A program made the position numbers and the translations under genes. Below the pieces are notes generated by a model, which saw nothing but the letters and a program-made list of their open reading frames with translations, was not told the DNA's origin and ran no database searches. This document shows positions 9,017 to 18,030 of a stretch of 64,000 nucleotides of DNA, one piece after another; the first letter of the stretch is position 1, and every line of letters starts with the position of its first letter. The stretch is from DATBVX01 sp963695985 (GTDB lineage: Bacteria; Pseudomonadota; Gammaproteobacteria; Steroidobacterales; Steroidobacteraceae), in contig CAVOIC010000003.1 of NCBI GenBank assembly GCA_963695985.1, forward strand, positions 167,267-231,266, read 5' to 3'.

Positions 9017-10237
9017 TCAGCGCACCAGCTCGTTGAGCTGGAAAATGGGCAGCAGCAGCGCAAAGACGATGCCCATGACGATCAGCCCCATGAACACGAT
9101 CAGCACCGGGCCCATGAGCCCGAGGAGCGTACCAATCAGGCCGTCGAGCTCGCGCTCCTGGTTTGTGGCGGCGCGTTCGAGCATCGTCTCCAGCTCGCCG
9201 CTCGTCTCGCCACTCGAGATCAGGTGAATCGTCATGGGCGGGAACAGACGGCTCGCGCCGAGGGACTTGCCGATCGGCGAGCCTTCGCGAATGCGTTCGC
9301 TCGCTTCCGTCACCGCCTCGCGCATCGGCACGTTGGTGACTACTTCCGCGGAAATGCGCAGGCTCTCGAGCACCGGCACGGCGCTCGCAGTCAGAATGCT
9401 GAAGGTGCGGGTGAAGCGCGCCGTATTGATGCCTCGCACCAGGCGACCGACCAGCGGGACGCTCAACAGGGTGAGGTGAAAGCGGCGCTTCGGACCTTCG
9501 CGGCGCAGATGACGGACCACGAGCCAGCCGAGGACGCCGGCTACGATCAGCGCATAGATGCCGTACTCCCGGAACAGGTCGCTGGAGCCGATCAGGATGC
9601 GTGTCGACAACGGCAGTTCGCGCTTGCTGGTTTCGAACACCTTGACGACCTTGGGCACCACGAACACCAGCAGGACCGAGACGATGCTGAAGCACATTAC
9701 GGTGAGCGCGATCGGATATACGAGCGCGTTGCTGACTTTCTGGCGGATCACCTGCCGGTTCTCGGTGTAGTCAGCGAGCCGCTCGAGCACCGCGTCGAGC
9801 CGTCCCGATTGTTCGCCGGCGGCCACCGTGGCGCGGTAGATTTCCGGGAAGATCTGCGGAAATTCCGCGCAGCCGTCGGCCAGTGTGTGGCCTTCCATCA
9901 CGCGCGAACGCACCCCCAACAGAATGCTCTTGATGCGCGGCTTCTCCGTCTGTTGTGAAACAGCGAGCAGCGATTCTTCCAGCGGCAGTCCGGAGCGCAC
10001 CAGGGTCGCAAGCTGCCGCGTCAGCAGGGCGAGGTCGGTAGCGGAAATGCCGCGGGCCACACCGATGCCGAAGGTGCGCTGGCGGCCCGATTCAGTCTTG
10101 GTGACTTCCGCGACATTGACCGGCAGGAGCTTCTGCTCACGCAGGAGCTGGCGGACCTGTCGTGCCGTGTCGCCTTCGATGACCCCCTTGCGTTCGCGAC
10201 CGGCGGTGTCGAGTGCCGTGTACTCGAATGCGCCCAC
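9017..10237 (-). CDS. gspF: Type II secretion system inner membrane protein GspF
   Basis: This is the platform protein of the type II secretion machine, contacting GspE and GspL. It has 406 aa with two T2SSF domains: cytoplasmic helices at about 70-170 and 270-370, each followed by membrane segments (YPIALTVMCFSIVSVLLVFVVPKV near 170-195, and the last helix FMGLIVMGIVFALLLPIFQLNELVR). The N-terminus MGAFEYTALDTAGRERKGVIEGD is diagnostic of GspF/PilC. With GspC, D and E alongside and no pil genes, GspF is the better name than PilC. It is the last gene of a leftward gspC-D-E-F operon. Confidence 0.94.
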   Translation of the reverse strand: MGAFEYTALDTAGRERKGVIEGDTARQVRQLLREQKLLPVNVAEVTKTESGRQRTFGIGVARGISATDLALLTRQLATLVRSGLPLEESLLAVSQQTEKPRIKSILLGVRSRVMEGHTLADGCAEFPQIFPEIYRATVAAGEQSGRLDAVLERLADYTENRQVIRQKVSNALVYPIALTVMCFSIVSVLLVFVVPKVVKVFETSKRELPLSTRILIGSSDLFREYGIYALIVAGVLGWLVVRHLRREGPKRRFHLTLLSVPLVGRLVRGINTARFTRTFSILTASAVPVLESLRISAEVVTNVPMREAVTEASERIREGSPIGKSLGASRLFPPMTIHLISSGETSGELETMLERAATNQERELDGLIGTLLGLMGPVLIVFMGLIVMGIVFALLLPIFQLNELVR

Positions 10238-10275
10238 GGATCAGCCTCCGCCGCCAGGCTGGCGCAAATCGTGCG

Positions 10276-10299
10276 CTGAGCGGGGGGTGCGCCGCTCAG
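10276..10299 (-). promoter_or_regulatory. Hairpin at the gspE-gspF junction
   Basis: Perfect 8-bp stem CTGAGCGG/CCGCTCAG with an 8-nt loop. It includes the gspE stop codon and sits about 40 bp before the gspF start. It may tune the gspE/gspF ratio by pausing, partial termination or RNA processing. Function is inferred only. Confidence 0.4.
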
Positions 10300-11789
10300 T
10301 CCTCACGCGTGACACGCAGGAGCTCTTCGAGCGAGGTGATGCCGGCTATGACCTTGTTGCGGCCGTCGTCGCGGATGCTCGGGCTCGAGGTGCGCGCGTA
10401 GCGCTCCAGCTCGTGTTCGCCCGCGCCGTCGTGGATCATCGTGCGCATGGTGTCATCGACGCTCACGAGCTCATAGATGCCGGTGCGTCCGCGGTAGCCG
10501 ACAGCGCCGTCGTTGCCCGGCCGGAAGATCTGCGGCGCCGGGGCATCGGCCGGCAGGTTGAGCAACCGTCGCTCGTACTCGCCACCAACGTACGGCTCGC
10601 GGGTCTCGGGATTCAGTACGCGCACCAGGCGCTGCGCGAGTAGACCGATGAGGCTCGAGGAGAGCAGGAAGGGTTCGATCCCCATGTCACGCAGACGCGT
10701 AACGGCGCCGACCGCCGTATTGGTGTGCAGCGTGGAGAGCACCAAGTGGCCGGTGAGACTCGCCTGCACCGCAATCTGCGCGGTCTCGACGTCGCGGATC
10801 TCGCCTACCATCACGACGTCGGGATCCTGGCGCAGGATGGCACGCAGGCCGCGGGCGAAAGTCATCTCGACCTTTGTATTGACCTGAGTCTGGCCGATGC
10901 CGTCGATGTAGTACTCGATCGGGTCCTCGACCGTCATGATGTTACGGGTGTTGTCGTTGATGCGCTCGAGCGCCGCGTAGAGCGTTGTGGTCTTGCCCGA
11001 TCCGGTCGGTCCGGTCACCAGGATGATGCCGTGCGGCCTGTGGATGAGATCATCCATGGTCCGCTGCGTGTCGACGTCCATACCCAGCGAACCGAGATCC
11101 AGGCGTCCGGCCTGCTTGTCGAGAAGGCGCAGCACCACGCGCTCGCCGTGACCTGCGGGAATCGTGGAGACGCGCACGTCGACGGCGCGTCCGGCGACCC
11201 GCAGGCTGATGCGCCCGTCCTGTGGCAGGCGCTTCTCGGCGATGTCCAGCTTGGACATCACCTTGATGCGCGACACGACCAGGGGCGCGACCGCACGGCG
11301 CGACTGCAGGACCTCACGCAGCACGCCATCGACGCGAAAACGCACCACCAACCGGTTCTCGAAGGGCTCGATGTGGATGTCGGAGGCATTTTCCTTGACC
11401 GCCTCGGTGAGCACCGCATTGATCAGGCGGATCACCGGCGCATCATCCTCGCTTTCCAGCAAGTCGGAGGGTTCCGGTAGCTCCTGGGCGAGGTGCGCGA
11501 GGTCGGTCGTGTCTTCGAAGCCTTCCACCATCTGCATCGCAGCATTCGAGCCGGCTTCGTAAGCCTGGCGCAGCAGCGCATCGAACGCCTCGGGCTCCAC
11601 GCGCTCAAGTTTCAGGGGCAGCCCGATGAAGCGCCGCAGTTCCGCCACGCTGAGCGGCGATGCACCCGCGCGATAGACCGTGTGAGCAACCCCGTCACCG
11701 ATGCCGCTCACGAGCACCCCGTGGCGCTTCGCAAAGGCAAACGACAGTCGGCGCTCCGGCTGCGCAGTGTCAGTCATTGGTTGGTCCAT
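10296..11789 (-). CDS. gspE: Type II secretion system ATPase GspE
   Basis: This is the cytoplasmic hexameric ATPase that drives pseudopilus assembly. Starting at MDQPMTDTAQPERR (4 nt after the gspD stop; ATG at 11777 is an alternative) it is 497 aa. The core is intact: the ASDIHIEP region, Walker A GPTGSGKTTT near residue 260, the Asp box VEDPIEYYIDGIGQTQV, Walker B LRQDPDVVMVGEIRD, and the His box SLTGHLVLSTLHTN. The usual C-terminal tetracysteine zinc motif is absent. Where CxxC pairs are expected the sequence reads LNPETREPY and RPGNDGAVGYRGRTGIYEL, and the whole protein has no cysteine. Confidence 0.94.
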   Translation of the reverse strand: MDQPMTDTAQPERRLSFAFAKRHGVLVSGIGDGVAHTVYRAGASPLSVAELRRFIGLPLKLERVEPEAFDALLRQAYEAGSNAAMQMVEGFEDTTDLAHLAQELPEPSDLLESEDDAPVIRLINAVLTEAVKENASDIHIEPFENRLVVRFRVDGVLREVLQSRRAVAPLVVSRIKVMSKLDIAEKRLPQDGRISLRVAGRAVDVRVSTIPAGHGERVVLRLLDKQAGRLDLGSLGMDVDTQRTMDDLIHRPHGIILVTGPTGSGKTTTLYAALERINDNTRNIMTVEDPIEYYIDGIGQTQVNTKVEMTFARGLRAILRQDPDVVMVGEIRDVETAQIAVQASLTGHLVLSTLHTNTAVGAVTRLRDMGIEPFLLSSSLIGLLAQRLVRVLNPETREPYVGGEYERRLLNLPADAPAPQIFRPGNDGAVGYRGRTGIYELVSVDDTMRTMIHDGAGEHELERYARTSSPSIRDDGRNKVIAGITSLEELLRVTRED

Positions 11790-11793
11790 AGCG

Positions 11794-13953
11794 TCAGCCA
11801 CTCGGTTGCGCCACCGGGCCGTGCGGTTTGGGCTGGGCCGGCGGCACGTCTGGTGGCGTCGTCGCCGGGGGCGGCGGGTTTGCGGGCGGCTCGAGCGGAG
11901 TCGTCGTGGCACCACCTGGGGCCGGCGTAGCAGGTGCCTGCGGTGGCGGTGCCTCGGGCTTGGCCGCGGGAGGCGCTGCTCCCGCAGCTGGTGCCGGCGG
12001 TACCGGTTTCAGCACCGGCTGCTTCTCGAACGGCAACAATGGCGCCTTGCCATTGTGCAGTTTCAGCTGCTGCTCGCGCAGGTTGTTGTACTTGGAGTTG
12101 GTCTCGATCGCCGTCTGCACGCCGTCGCGAAGAATCTTCGGACGGATGAAGAACATCAGGTTGCTCTTGTGCTTCTGGGTATTGCGAACCTTGAAGAGCT
12201 CGCCGATCAGGGGAATGTGCCCGAGAATCGGCACGCGTTGCTCACTACCCGTGACCTGGTCCGAGATCAGTCCTCCGAGCACGATGATGCCGCCGTCCTC
12301 TATGAGGACGTTAGTGGTGATGGTGCGCTTGTTAGTGACGAGATCGACGGCATTGAAGGAATTCGCCGCAACGTTGGACGCTTCCTGCGAGATTTTCAGG
12401 ATCACCAGGTCGCCCTCGGCGGCGATCGACGGCGTGATCTTGAGGATGTTGCCAACCTCCTGGCGCTGAATCGTCTGGAACGGGTTGACGCCCGGCACCG
12501 CGCTGCCGGTGTTGGCGTACTGTCCGGTCAGGAAGGGCACTTCCTGCGCCACCTTGATCTCCGCCTCCTGGTTGTCCATGGTCACGATCTGCGGTGTCGC
12601 GATGATGTTGTTGTCGGAATCCGTGCGCAGCGCACGCAGCAGCGCGGCAAAATTGGTGCCCGTACCCATGACGCGGCCCACGCCGATGGACAGGCCGGTG
12701 GGGACGGAAGTGACCGTGGAGGGGTCGTTGATCGCGCGGGCCAGATCCACGATGCTGGTGCCGCCGATCGGCTGAATGAAGCCACCCACCGCGTTGCTGT
12801 CCTGGCTCCCGTCGACCGCCCAGTTGACGCCGAGGTCGACCGTCTTGTCGGCCGAAACTTCGACGAGGATCGATTCGAGCAGCACCTGTGCACGGCGAAT
12901 GTCGAGCTTGTCGATGACGACCGAGAGGGCGCGCATCACTTTCGGCGGCGCAGTGATGACGAGGGCATTGGTCTCGGGTTCGGCCCAGATCGTGATGTTC
13001 TTATCGACCTGAGCGGCGGCGGCGGCTCCGGCTGCACCCGGCTGCGCGCCCGTCGTGGCGGCAGTCACGGTCGCCTGCTCCTTGAGCTTGGCCGCCAGCT
13101 TCTCCGCGTCGGCAAAGCGCAGGTAGCGGACCTGGGTATCGCCGCCCGACTCGAGCGGTGTATCGAGATGGGCGACGAGCGCCTTGAAGCGCAGCCGCTG
13201 CGACTTCTCACCGCTGATGAGGACGCTGTTGGTGCGCTCATCGGCCACCAGGCGTGCGCCGCCGCCGCCTTCAGCGGCCTGGGCTGGATATAGGGCATTC
13301 ACGACGCGCACGACTTCAGCTGCCGACGCATGCTCGAGCGGAAACACGTCCACTTCTTCGTCGCCGCTCTGATCGATGCGCTGGATGATGCGGATGATCC
13401 GGTTCACGTTATTGGCGCGATCAGAAATGATCAGCATGTTCGAGCCGGGATAGGCGGTGAAGTGTCCGTATTGTGGAATCAGGGGCCGCAGCACCGGGAC
13501 CAGTTGCGCGGCACTGACGTTCTTCACGGCGATGACTTCGGTGACGATCTCATCCGACGAAGAGCTGATTCTGTCAGGGAGATCATCGCCCGGAACCTGG
13601 CGGGCGTTGGCATCGGGAATGATCTTGATCACCCTGCCGGCCGGCACCGCAACGAATCCATGTACCTGCAGAATGGCCAGGAACGCCTGGTAAAACGCGT
13701 CGGGTGTCATGGGGGTGTGGGACAGCATCGTGACCTGCGCGCGTACGCGTGGATCGACGATGAAGTTCTTGCCGGTAATCTCGCTCACCGCCTCCACGAT
13801 CTGACCGAGATCGGCATCCTTGTAGTTGGGCGTAATCGTCGGCTGACTCTGCGCCAACGCAACTGAACCCGCAGCCCATGCCGCGAGCGCCGCGAGCAGG
13901 CACGATCTCACGCCGTGCGGACGGAAGTCGGCCCGAGTCGCCAATGTTTTCAT
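11794..13953 (-). CDS. gspD: Type II secretion system secretin GspD
   Basis: This is the outer-membrane secretin channel. A signal peptide covers about residues 1-34 (ends GSVALA-Q). N0 follows (PTITPNYKDADLGQIVEAVSEITGKNFIVDPRV is typical), then N1-N3 and the secretin beta-barrel with VPFLTGQY and the ILIEDGG-type motif NVLIEDGGIIVLGGLI. The 719 residues end in an unusually long proline/alanine-rich tail of about 75 residues from roughly 645, where other GspD proteins carry a short S-domain or stop. It lies between gspC and gspE. Confidence 0.95.
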   Translation of the reverse strand: MKTLATRADFRPHGVRSCLLAALAAWAAGSVALAQSQPTITPNYKDADLGQIVEAVSEITGKNFIVDPRVRAQVTMLSHTPMTPDAFYQAFLAILQVHGFVAVPAGRVIKIIPDANARQVPGDDLPDRISSSSDEIVTEVIAVKNVSAAQLVPVLRPLIPQYGHFTAYPGSNMLIISDRANNVNRIIRIIQRIDQSGDEEVDVFPLEHASAAEVVRVVNALYPAQAAEGGGGARLVADERTNSVLISGEKSQRLRFKALVAHLDTPLESGGDTQVRYLRFADAEKLAAKLKEQATVTAATTGAQPGAAGAAAAAQVDKNITIWAEPETNALVITAPPKVMRALSVVIDKLDIRRAQVLLESILVEVSADKTVDLGVNWAVDGSQDSNAVGGFIQPIGGTSIVDLARAINDPSTVTSVPTGLSIGVGRVMGTGTNFAALLRALRTDSDNNIIATPQIVTMDNQEAEIKVAQEVPFLTGQYANTGSAVPGVNPFQTIQRQEVGNILKITPSIAAEGDLVILKISQEASNVAANSFNAVDLVTNKRTITTNVLIEDGGIIVLGGLISDQVTGSEQRVPILGHIPLIGELFKVRNTQKHKSNLMFFIRPKILRDGVQTAIETNSKYNNLREQQLKLHNGKAPLLPFEKQPVLKPVPPAPAAGAAPPAAKPEAPPPQAPATPAPGGATTTPLEPPANPPPPATTPPDVPPAQPKPHGPVAQPSG

Positions 13954-13990
13954 GTCACTGAGGCCTCTCGTCCTTTGGATCCGGTGGCTG

Positions 13991-14989
13991 TCACTCGTCG
14001 CTGTTGGGATCTGGCGGCATCGGTGCAGCCTGGTCCATGGGGACCATGCCGTCGTTGCCCGACGAGTCCCCGGGTAGCTCGTTGGCTATTTGCGCCATGT
14101 TCAGCACCAGCTCCTGCGGTTTACCGTTGCGTTCGACGGTCACGCGGACCTGATCGGCGCTGCCGATGGAGCGAAAGATCTCCATGCCACGCTGCGGGTC
14201 ATCGAGCGGCGTACCGTTGATCGACATGACCAGGTCGCCCGGGCGTAACCCAAGGCGCGTGAACTGCTGCCGGTTGCGGCCGGGATAGACGCGGTAACCG
14301 CGTTGCTGTCCGTTGGCGAAGACGGGCTGCGGTCGCATGATCTCCGACACCGAGCCTGGATCCTGGGCGATCAGGCGGCGCACGCGATCGGCGACTTCGG
14401 CTCCGGAACCCGCGGTCGGACGCACCCCTGTCGAGGCGGCCGGGCCGGTACTGCCTCCGCCCCGGTATTCTCGCGGCAGCAGCAGTGCCTCCAGTTGACC
14501 GTCCCGCTCGAGAATTACCCGATCGTCGTACACGGCGTTGAGTCGCGCACCGCCGACCACGCTGTCACCCACCTTGTACACCTTCGCGGTCGCGGCGGTC
14601 TCACCGATGATGCCGAGCCCGCCTTTTGGATCGCTGGACGCAATCGTTCCCGCCAAGACCAGGCTCATGCGCGTCTCGGGCGCGTCTGCCGGGTCCGCGT
14701 TCGCCTGCGAATCGGGTGCGGCGACGCCGAACAAGTGCGCGTCAATGATGCCCTGTGCATTCGCCGCTGATGCGGCGGGCGCCGTAACCGCGGCGGGGAA
14801 GGTCGAGCGCGCGACGGCGGCCGCAGGCGCGGATTGTGGCAACAGATCACGCACGATCAATGCGGCCTGAATTCCAATCGCCAGTGCGAGTGTCCACGTG
14901 ACGATCTGCGGCAGCCGGGGTCCGAGATGATTCAACAGCGACTCAGGGTTGAACTCCCTGATGCTGCCTAGCAGTGAGCTTGCATTCAT
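13991..14989 (-). CDS. gspC: Type II secretion system protein GspC
   Basis: This inner-membrane clamp protein links the GspL/M platform to GspD. It has a short cytoplasmic N-terminus, one transmembrane helix near residues 28-50 (IVTWTLALAIGIQAALIVRDL), and an Ala/Pro linker. The HR domain follows (LFGV..., LVLAGTIASSDPKGGLGIIGE, YKVGDSVVGGARLNAVYDDRVILERDG). A C-terminal PDZ-like domain covers about 220-300 (GLRPGDLVMSINGTPLDDPQRGMEIFRSI). It is the first gene of the leftward gspC-D-E-F operon and has a good promoter at 15059-15088. Confidence 0.93.
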   Translation of the reverse strand: MNASSLLGSIREFNPESLLNHLGPRLPQIVTWTLALAIGIQAALIVRDLLPQSAPAAAVARSTFPAAVTAPAASAANAQGIIDAHLFGVAAPDSQANADPADAPETRMSLVLAGTIASSDPKGGLGIIGETAATAKVYKVGDSVVGGARLNAVYDDRVILERDGQLEALLLPREYRGGGSTGPAASTGVRPTAGSGAEVADRVRRLIAQDPGSVSEIMRPQPVFANGQQRGYRVYPGRNRQQFTRLGLRPGDLVMSINGTPLDDPQRGMEIFRSIGSADQVRVTVERNGKPQELVLNMAQIANELPGDSSGNDGMVPMDQAAPMPPDPNSDE

Positions 14990-15058
14990 GGCCTGGCGTC
15001 CGGCCTGCTATTCAACTTTCGCGCTGGCACGCAAGGAGCTGGGTGGAATCATTCCGAC

Positions 15059-15088
15059 ATCATACGGTTTGTACGCGTCTGCTCTCAA
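15059..15088 (-). promoter_or_regulatory. Putative sigma70 promoter of gspC-D-E-F
   Basis: On the minus strand TTGAGA, an 18-bp spacer and TATGAT lie about 70 bp before the gspC ATG. Both hexamers match the consensus well. Confidence 0.5.
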
Positions 15089-15278
15089 GCAATTGTTTTG
15101 CCTTGGATTCCGGTACATGCCCGCAGATCTAGAAGATATGTCGATGGAAACCCTCTGACGCGCCTCGTGCGGCCGGAATTTTGCATCAAATGCGGTGCCC
15201 CCGATCAGCGCTTGAACGCCTGCGCATGCGTTTTGGGTCATGTCGCCGATTGCAAACAATTTCGCAGGGCGTGCGCAC

Positions 15279-15307
15279 TTGTGTTGGCGGTCTGCGCACC
15301 CTATAAA
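15279..15307 (+). promoter_or_regulatory. Putative sigma70 promoter of clpS-clpA
   Basis: TTGTGT, a 17-bp spacer and TATAAA lie about 80 bp upstream of the chosen clpS ATG. Confidence 0.5.
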
Positions 15308-15389
15308 TTGATTCGCTTGCGTGTTCGTTGCCGCGAAGTCTCGGGACAATGAAGGCGCGGCTGAACGCGCGAGGCCGTACACGGTCGAT

Positions 15390-15710
15390 ATGGGCGAGGA
15401 GGAACAGGGGCAGACTGGATCCGGGCTGCTGGTGGAGGAGGCCAAGCCGCGCCTCAAGCGACCGCCGCTGTACCAGGTCGTGCTGCTCAATGATGATTAC
15501 ACGCCGATGGAATTTGTCGTGGACGTCCTGGAGCGTATCTTCAGCATGGACCGCACCACGGCGACCCGGGTAATGCTCGAAGTGCATACCAGGGGCAAGG
15601 GCGTCTGCGGAGTGTTTACGTTTGAGATTGCCGAGACCAAGGTGGCACAAGTGACGACCTACGCCCGACAGCATCAGCATCCGCTGTTGTGCACGATGGA
15701 AGAGACCTGA
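15390..15710 (+). CDS. clpS: ATP-dependent Clp protease adaptor ClpS
   Basis: This adaptor delivers N-degron substrates to ClpAP. Starting at MGEEEQGQTG it is 106 aa, the same length as the E. coli protein, which is why I prefer this ATG over an upstream GTG at 15321. After a flexible acidic N-terminus comes the folded core: PPLYQVVLLNDDYTPMEFVVDVLERIF (the NDDYTPMEFV motif lines the N-degron pocket), VHTRGKGVCGVFTFEIAETKV and a terminal HPLLCTMEE. The clpA GTG start is 2 nt after the stop, so the pair is coupled. Confidence 0.96.
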   Translation: MGEEEQGQTGSGLLVEEAKPRLKRPPLYQVVLLNDDYTPMEFVVDVLERIFSMDRTTATRVMLEVHTRGKGVCGVFTFEIAETKVAQVTTYARQHQHPLLCTMEET

Positions 15711-15712
15711 AC

Positions 15713-17998
15713 GTGTTAAGCAACGAGCTTGAATACTGCCTGAACGAAGCGTTCCAGAACGCGCGCGAGGCGCGTCACGAATTCATGACCGTCGAGCACC
15801 TGCTGCTCGCGATCCTCGATACACCCAAGGTGCGCGAGATTCTGCGCGCTTGCGGCGCCGATATGACCAAGCTGAAGAGCGACCTGGCGGCTTTCATTGA
15901 GCAGACCACGCCGCGGCTGCAGGACGATGATGACCGTGAAGTGCAGCCGACGCTGGGATTCCAGCGCGTATTGCAGCGCGCCGTGTTTCACGTGCAGTCG
16001 AGCGGCAAGAAGGAGGTCACGGTCGCCAACGTGCTGGTGGCGATCTTCAGCGAAAAGCAGTCGCACGCCGCATACCTTCTCAGCATGCAGGATGTCGCCC
16101 GCCTGGACGTCGTGAACTACATCTCGCACGGTTTGACGCGCGTGGGCGATGAGCCGGGTGGCAAGGAGGAGGGGCCGGCTACCGACAGCGAGCGCGAAGT
16201 CGAAGGCGGATCAAGCCCCCTGGAGAAGTACACCACGAATCTCAACAAGCTCGCTGGCGAGGGCAAGATCGACCCGCTCATCGGGCGACGCATGGAGGTC
16301 CAGCGCACCATCGAGATCCTATGTCGCCGCCGCAAGAACAACCCGCTGTACGTCGGCGAGGCGGGTGTGGGCAAGACCGCGATCGCCGAGGGCCTGGCGC
16401 GGATGATCGTCGAAGGCCAGGTGCCAGACGTGCTGTCGGACTGCACGATCTACGCGCTCGACATGGGTGCGTTGATCGCGGGAACAAAGTACCGCGGTGA
16501 CTTCGAGAAGCGGCTGAAGGGCGTGCTGGCGGAGCTACGCAAGAACCCCGGCGCGATTCTGTTCATCGACGAAATTCACACCGTGATCGGCGCTGGCGCT
16601 GCGTCGGGCGGTGTGATGGATGCATCCAACCTGATCAAGCCCGTGCTGGCGAACGGCGAGCTGCGCTGCATCGGCTCGACCACTTACGGCGAGTACCGGG
16701 GCATCTTCGAGAAGGATCATGCGCTTGCGCGCCGCTTTCAGAAGATCGACGTCACCGAGCCCAGCGTTGCCGAGACCATCGACATCCTTATGGGGCTGAA
16801 GGCGCGCTTCGAAGAGCATCACGGCGTGAAGTATCTCGATGAGTCGCTGAAGGCCGCTGCGGAGCTCGCGGCGCGGCATATCAACGACCGGCATCTGCCA
16901 GACAAAGCGATCGATGTCGTTGACGAAGCCGGCGCCAGCCTGCGTCTGAAGCCCCCGGCCGAGCGTGCGACTACCGTGACCGTGGGGAACATCGAGGATG
17001 TCGTCGCGCGCATGGCGCGCATTCCGCCGAAGAACGTTTCGCTCTCCGATCGGGACGTGCTCAAGAATCTCGAGCGTAACCTCAAGCTGGTCATCTTCGG
17101 GCAGGACGCGGCAATCGAGGCTCTCGGTGCGGCGATCAAGATGTCTCGCTCGGGCCTCGGCGATCAGCGCAAGCCGGTGGGCTCATTCCTGTTCGCGGGC
17201 CCGACGGGCGTCGGCAAGACCGAAGTCACGCGCCAGCTCGCGATCGCAATGGGGGTGGAATTCATCCGCTTCGACATGTCGGAGTACATGGAGCGTCACA
17301 CGGTCTCGCGCCTGATCGGCGCGCCGCCTGGCTACGTTGGATTCGACCAGGGCGGCCTGCTGACCGAGGCGATCACCAAGCACCCGCACTCGGTGCTGCT
17401 GCTGGATGAGGTCGAGAAGGCGCACCCTGATGTCTTCAATCTCCTGTTGCAGGTGATGGATCACGGCACGCTCACGGACAACAACGGTCGCAAGGCCGAT
17501 TTTCGCCACGTCATCATTGTCATGACGACGAACGCTGGCGCCTTCGAGATGAACCGCCCGTCGATCGGGTTCACTCAGGCGGACAGTGCCAGCGATGGCA
17601 TGGAGGCGATCCGTCGAATCTTCTCACCCGAATTCCGCAATCGTCTCGATGCTGTCATCCAGTTCAGCACGCTGGCGCCGGCGACGATTGAGCGTGTGGC
17701 CGACAAGCTCCTGGTGGAGGTCGAGGCCCAGCTCGAGCAGAAAGGTGTCTCACTGACGGTGGACGATCAGGCGCGGGCGTGGATCGCGCGTAAGGGCTAC
17801 GATCCGAAGATGGGCGCCCGGCCGATGGCGCGGCTGATTCAGGATCATATCAAGCGCCCGCTGGCCGAAGATCTGCTGTTCGGCAAGCTCGTGGGCGGTG
17901 GTCACGTGCGCGTGACGGTGAACGAGGCTGGAACTGAGTTGGTGCTCATCACACGTGCGGCGCATGAGCCGGAGCTGCTGACGCAGGGAAGCGCGTAG
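15713..17998 (+). CDS. clpA: ATP-dependent Clp protease ATP-binding subunit ClpA
   Basis: This AAA+ unfoldase feeds ClpP. Starting at GTG (MLSNELEYCLNEAF) it has 761 aa, matching E. coli ClpA. The N-domain double repeat occupies about 1-145. AAA module 1 has GEAGVGKTA near 215 and VLFIDEIHT-like ILFIDEIHTVIGAGA. Module 2 has GPTGVGKTE near 496 and LLLDEVEKAHPDV. The HTL-type contact loop expected for ClpP docking should lie in module 2. There is no ClpB-style middle coiled coil, which excludes ClpB and ClpC. It is preceded by clpS and ends at a convergent hairpin. Confidence 0.97.
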   Translation: MLSNELEYCLNEAFQNAREARHEFMTVEHLLLAILDTPKVREILRACGADMTKLKSDLAAFIEQTTPRLQDDDDREVQPTLGFQRVLQRAVFHVQSSGKKEVTVANVLVAIFSEKQSHAAYLLSMQDVARLDVVNYISHGLTRVGDEPGGKEEGPATDSEREVEGGSSPLEKYTTNLNKLAGEGKIDPLIGRRMEVQRTIEILCRRRKNNPLYVGEAGVGKTAIAEGLARMIVEGQVPDVLSDCTIYALDMGALIAGTKYRGDFEKRLKGVLAELRKNPGAILFIDEIHTVIGAGAASGGVMDASNLIKPVLANGELRCIGSTTYGEYRGIFEKDHALARRFQKIDVTEPSVAETIDILMGLKARFEEHHGVKYLDESLKAAAELAARHINDRHLPDKAIDVVDEAGASLRLKPPAERATTVTVGNIEDVVARMARIPPKNVSLSDRDVLKNLERNLKLVIFGQDAAIEALGAAIKMSRSGLGDQRKPVGSFLFAGPTGVGKTEVTRQLAIAMGVEFIRFDMSEYMERHTVSRLIGAPPGYVGFDQGGLLTEAITKHPHSVLLLDEVEKAHPDVFNLLLQVMDHGTLTDNNGRKADFRHVIIVMTTNAGAFEMNRPSIGFTQADSASDGMEAIRRIFSPEFRNRLDAVIQFSTLAPATIERVADKLLVEVEAQLEQKGVSLTVDDQARAWIARKGYDPKMGARPMARLIQDHIKRPLAEDLLFGKLVGGGHVRVTVNEAGTELVLITRAAHEPELLTQGSA

Positions 17999-18007
17999 GC
18001 GGGGCGA

Positions 18008-18024
18008 GCGCCGGCTACCGGCGC
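18008..18024. terminator. Convergent hairpin between clpA and infA
   Basis: Perfect 7-bp stem GCGCCGG/CCGGCGC with a CTA loop between the two stops. There is no T-run on either strand. Confidence 0.45.
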
Positions 18025-18030
18025 CGCGGC

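Larger units (their letters stand above)
14990..15389. other. gspC-clpS divergent intergenic region
   Basis: About 400 bp without a credible gene. Short open frames here lack family resemblance and overlap gspC or each other. It carries opposing promoter candidates for gspC (15059-15088, minus) and clpS (15279-15307, plus). The stretch between them is less GC-rich than its surroundings, and I see no repeat in it. Confidence 0.6.

Noticed and set aside
11701..13293. 530-codon open frame on the plus strand over gspE/gspD
   Set aside because: It is antisense to gspD and gspE, with low-complexity Arg/Asp/Val composition and no recognisable domain.
15321..15389. Upstream GTG start for clpS
   Set aside because: The extra 23 residues have no counterpart in ClpS, while the ATG at 15390 gives exactly the usual 106 residues.
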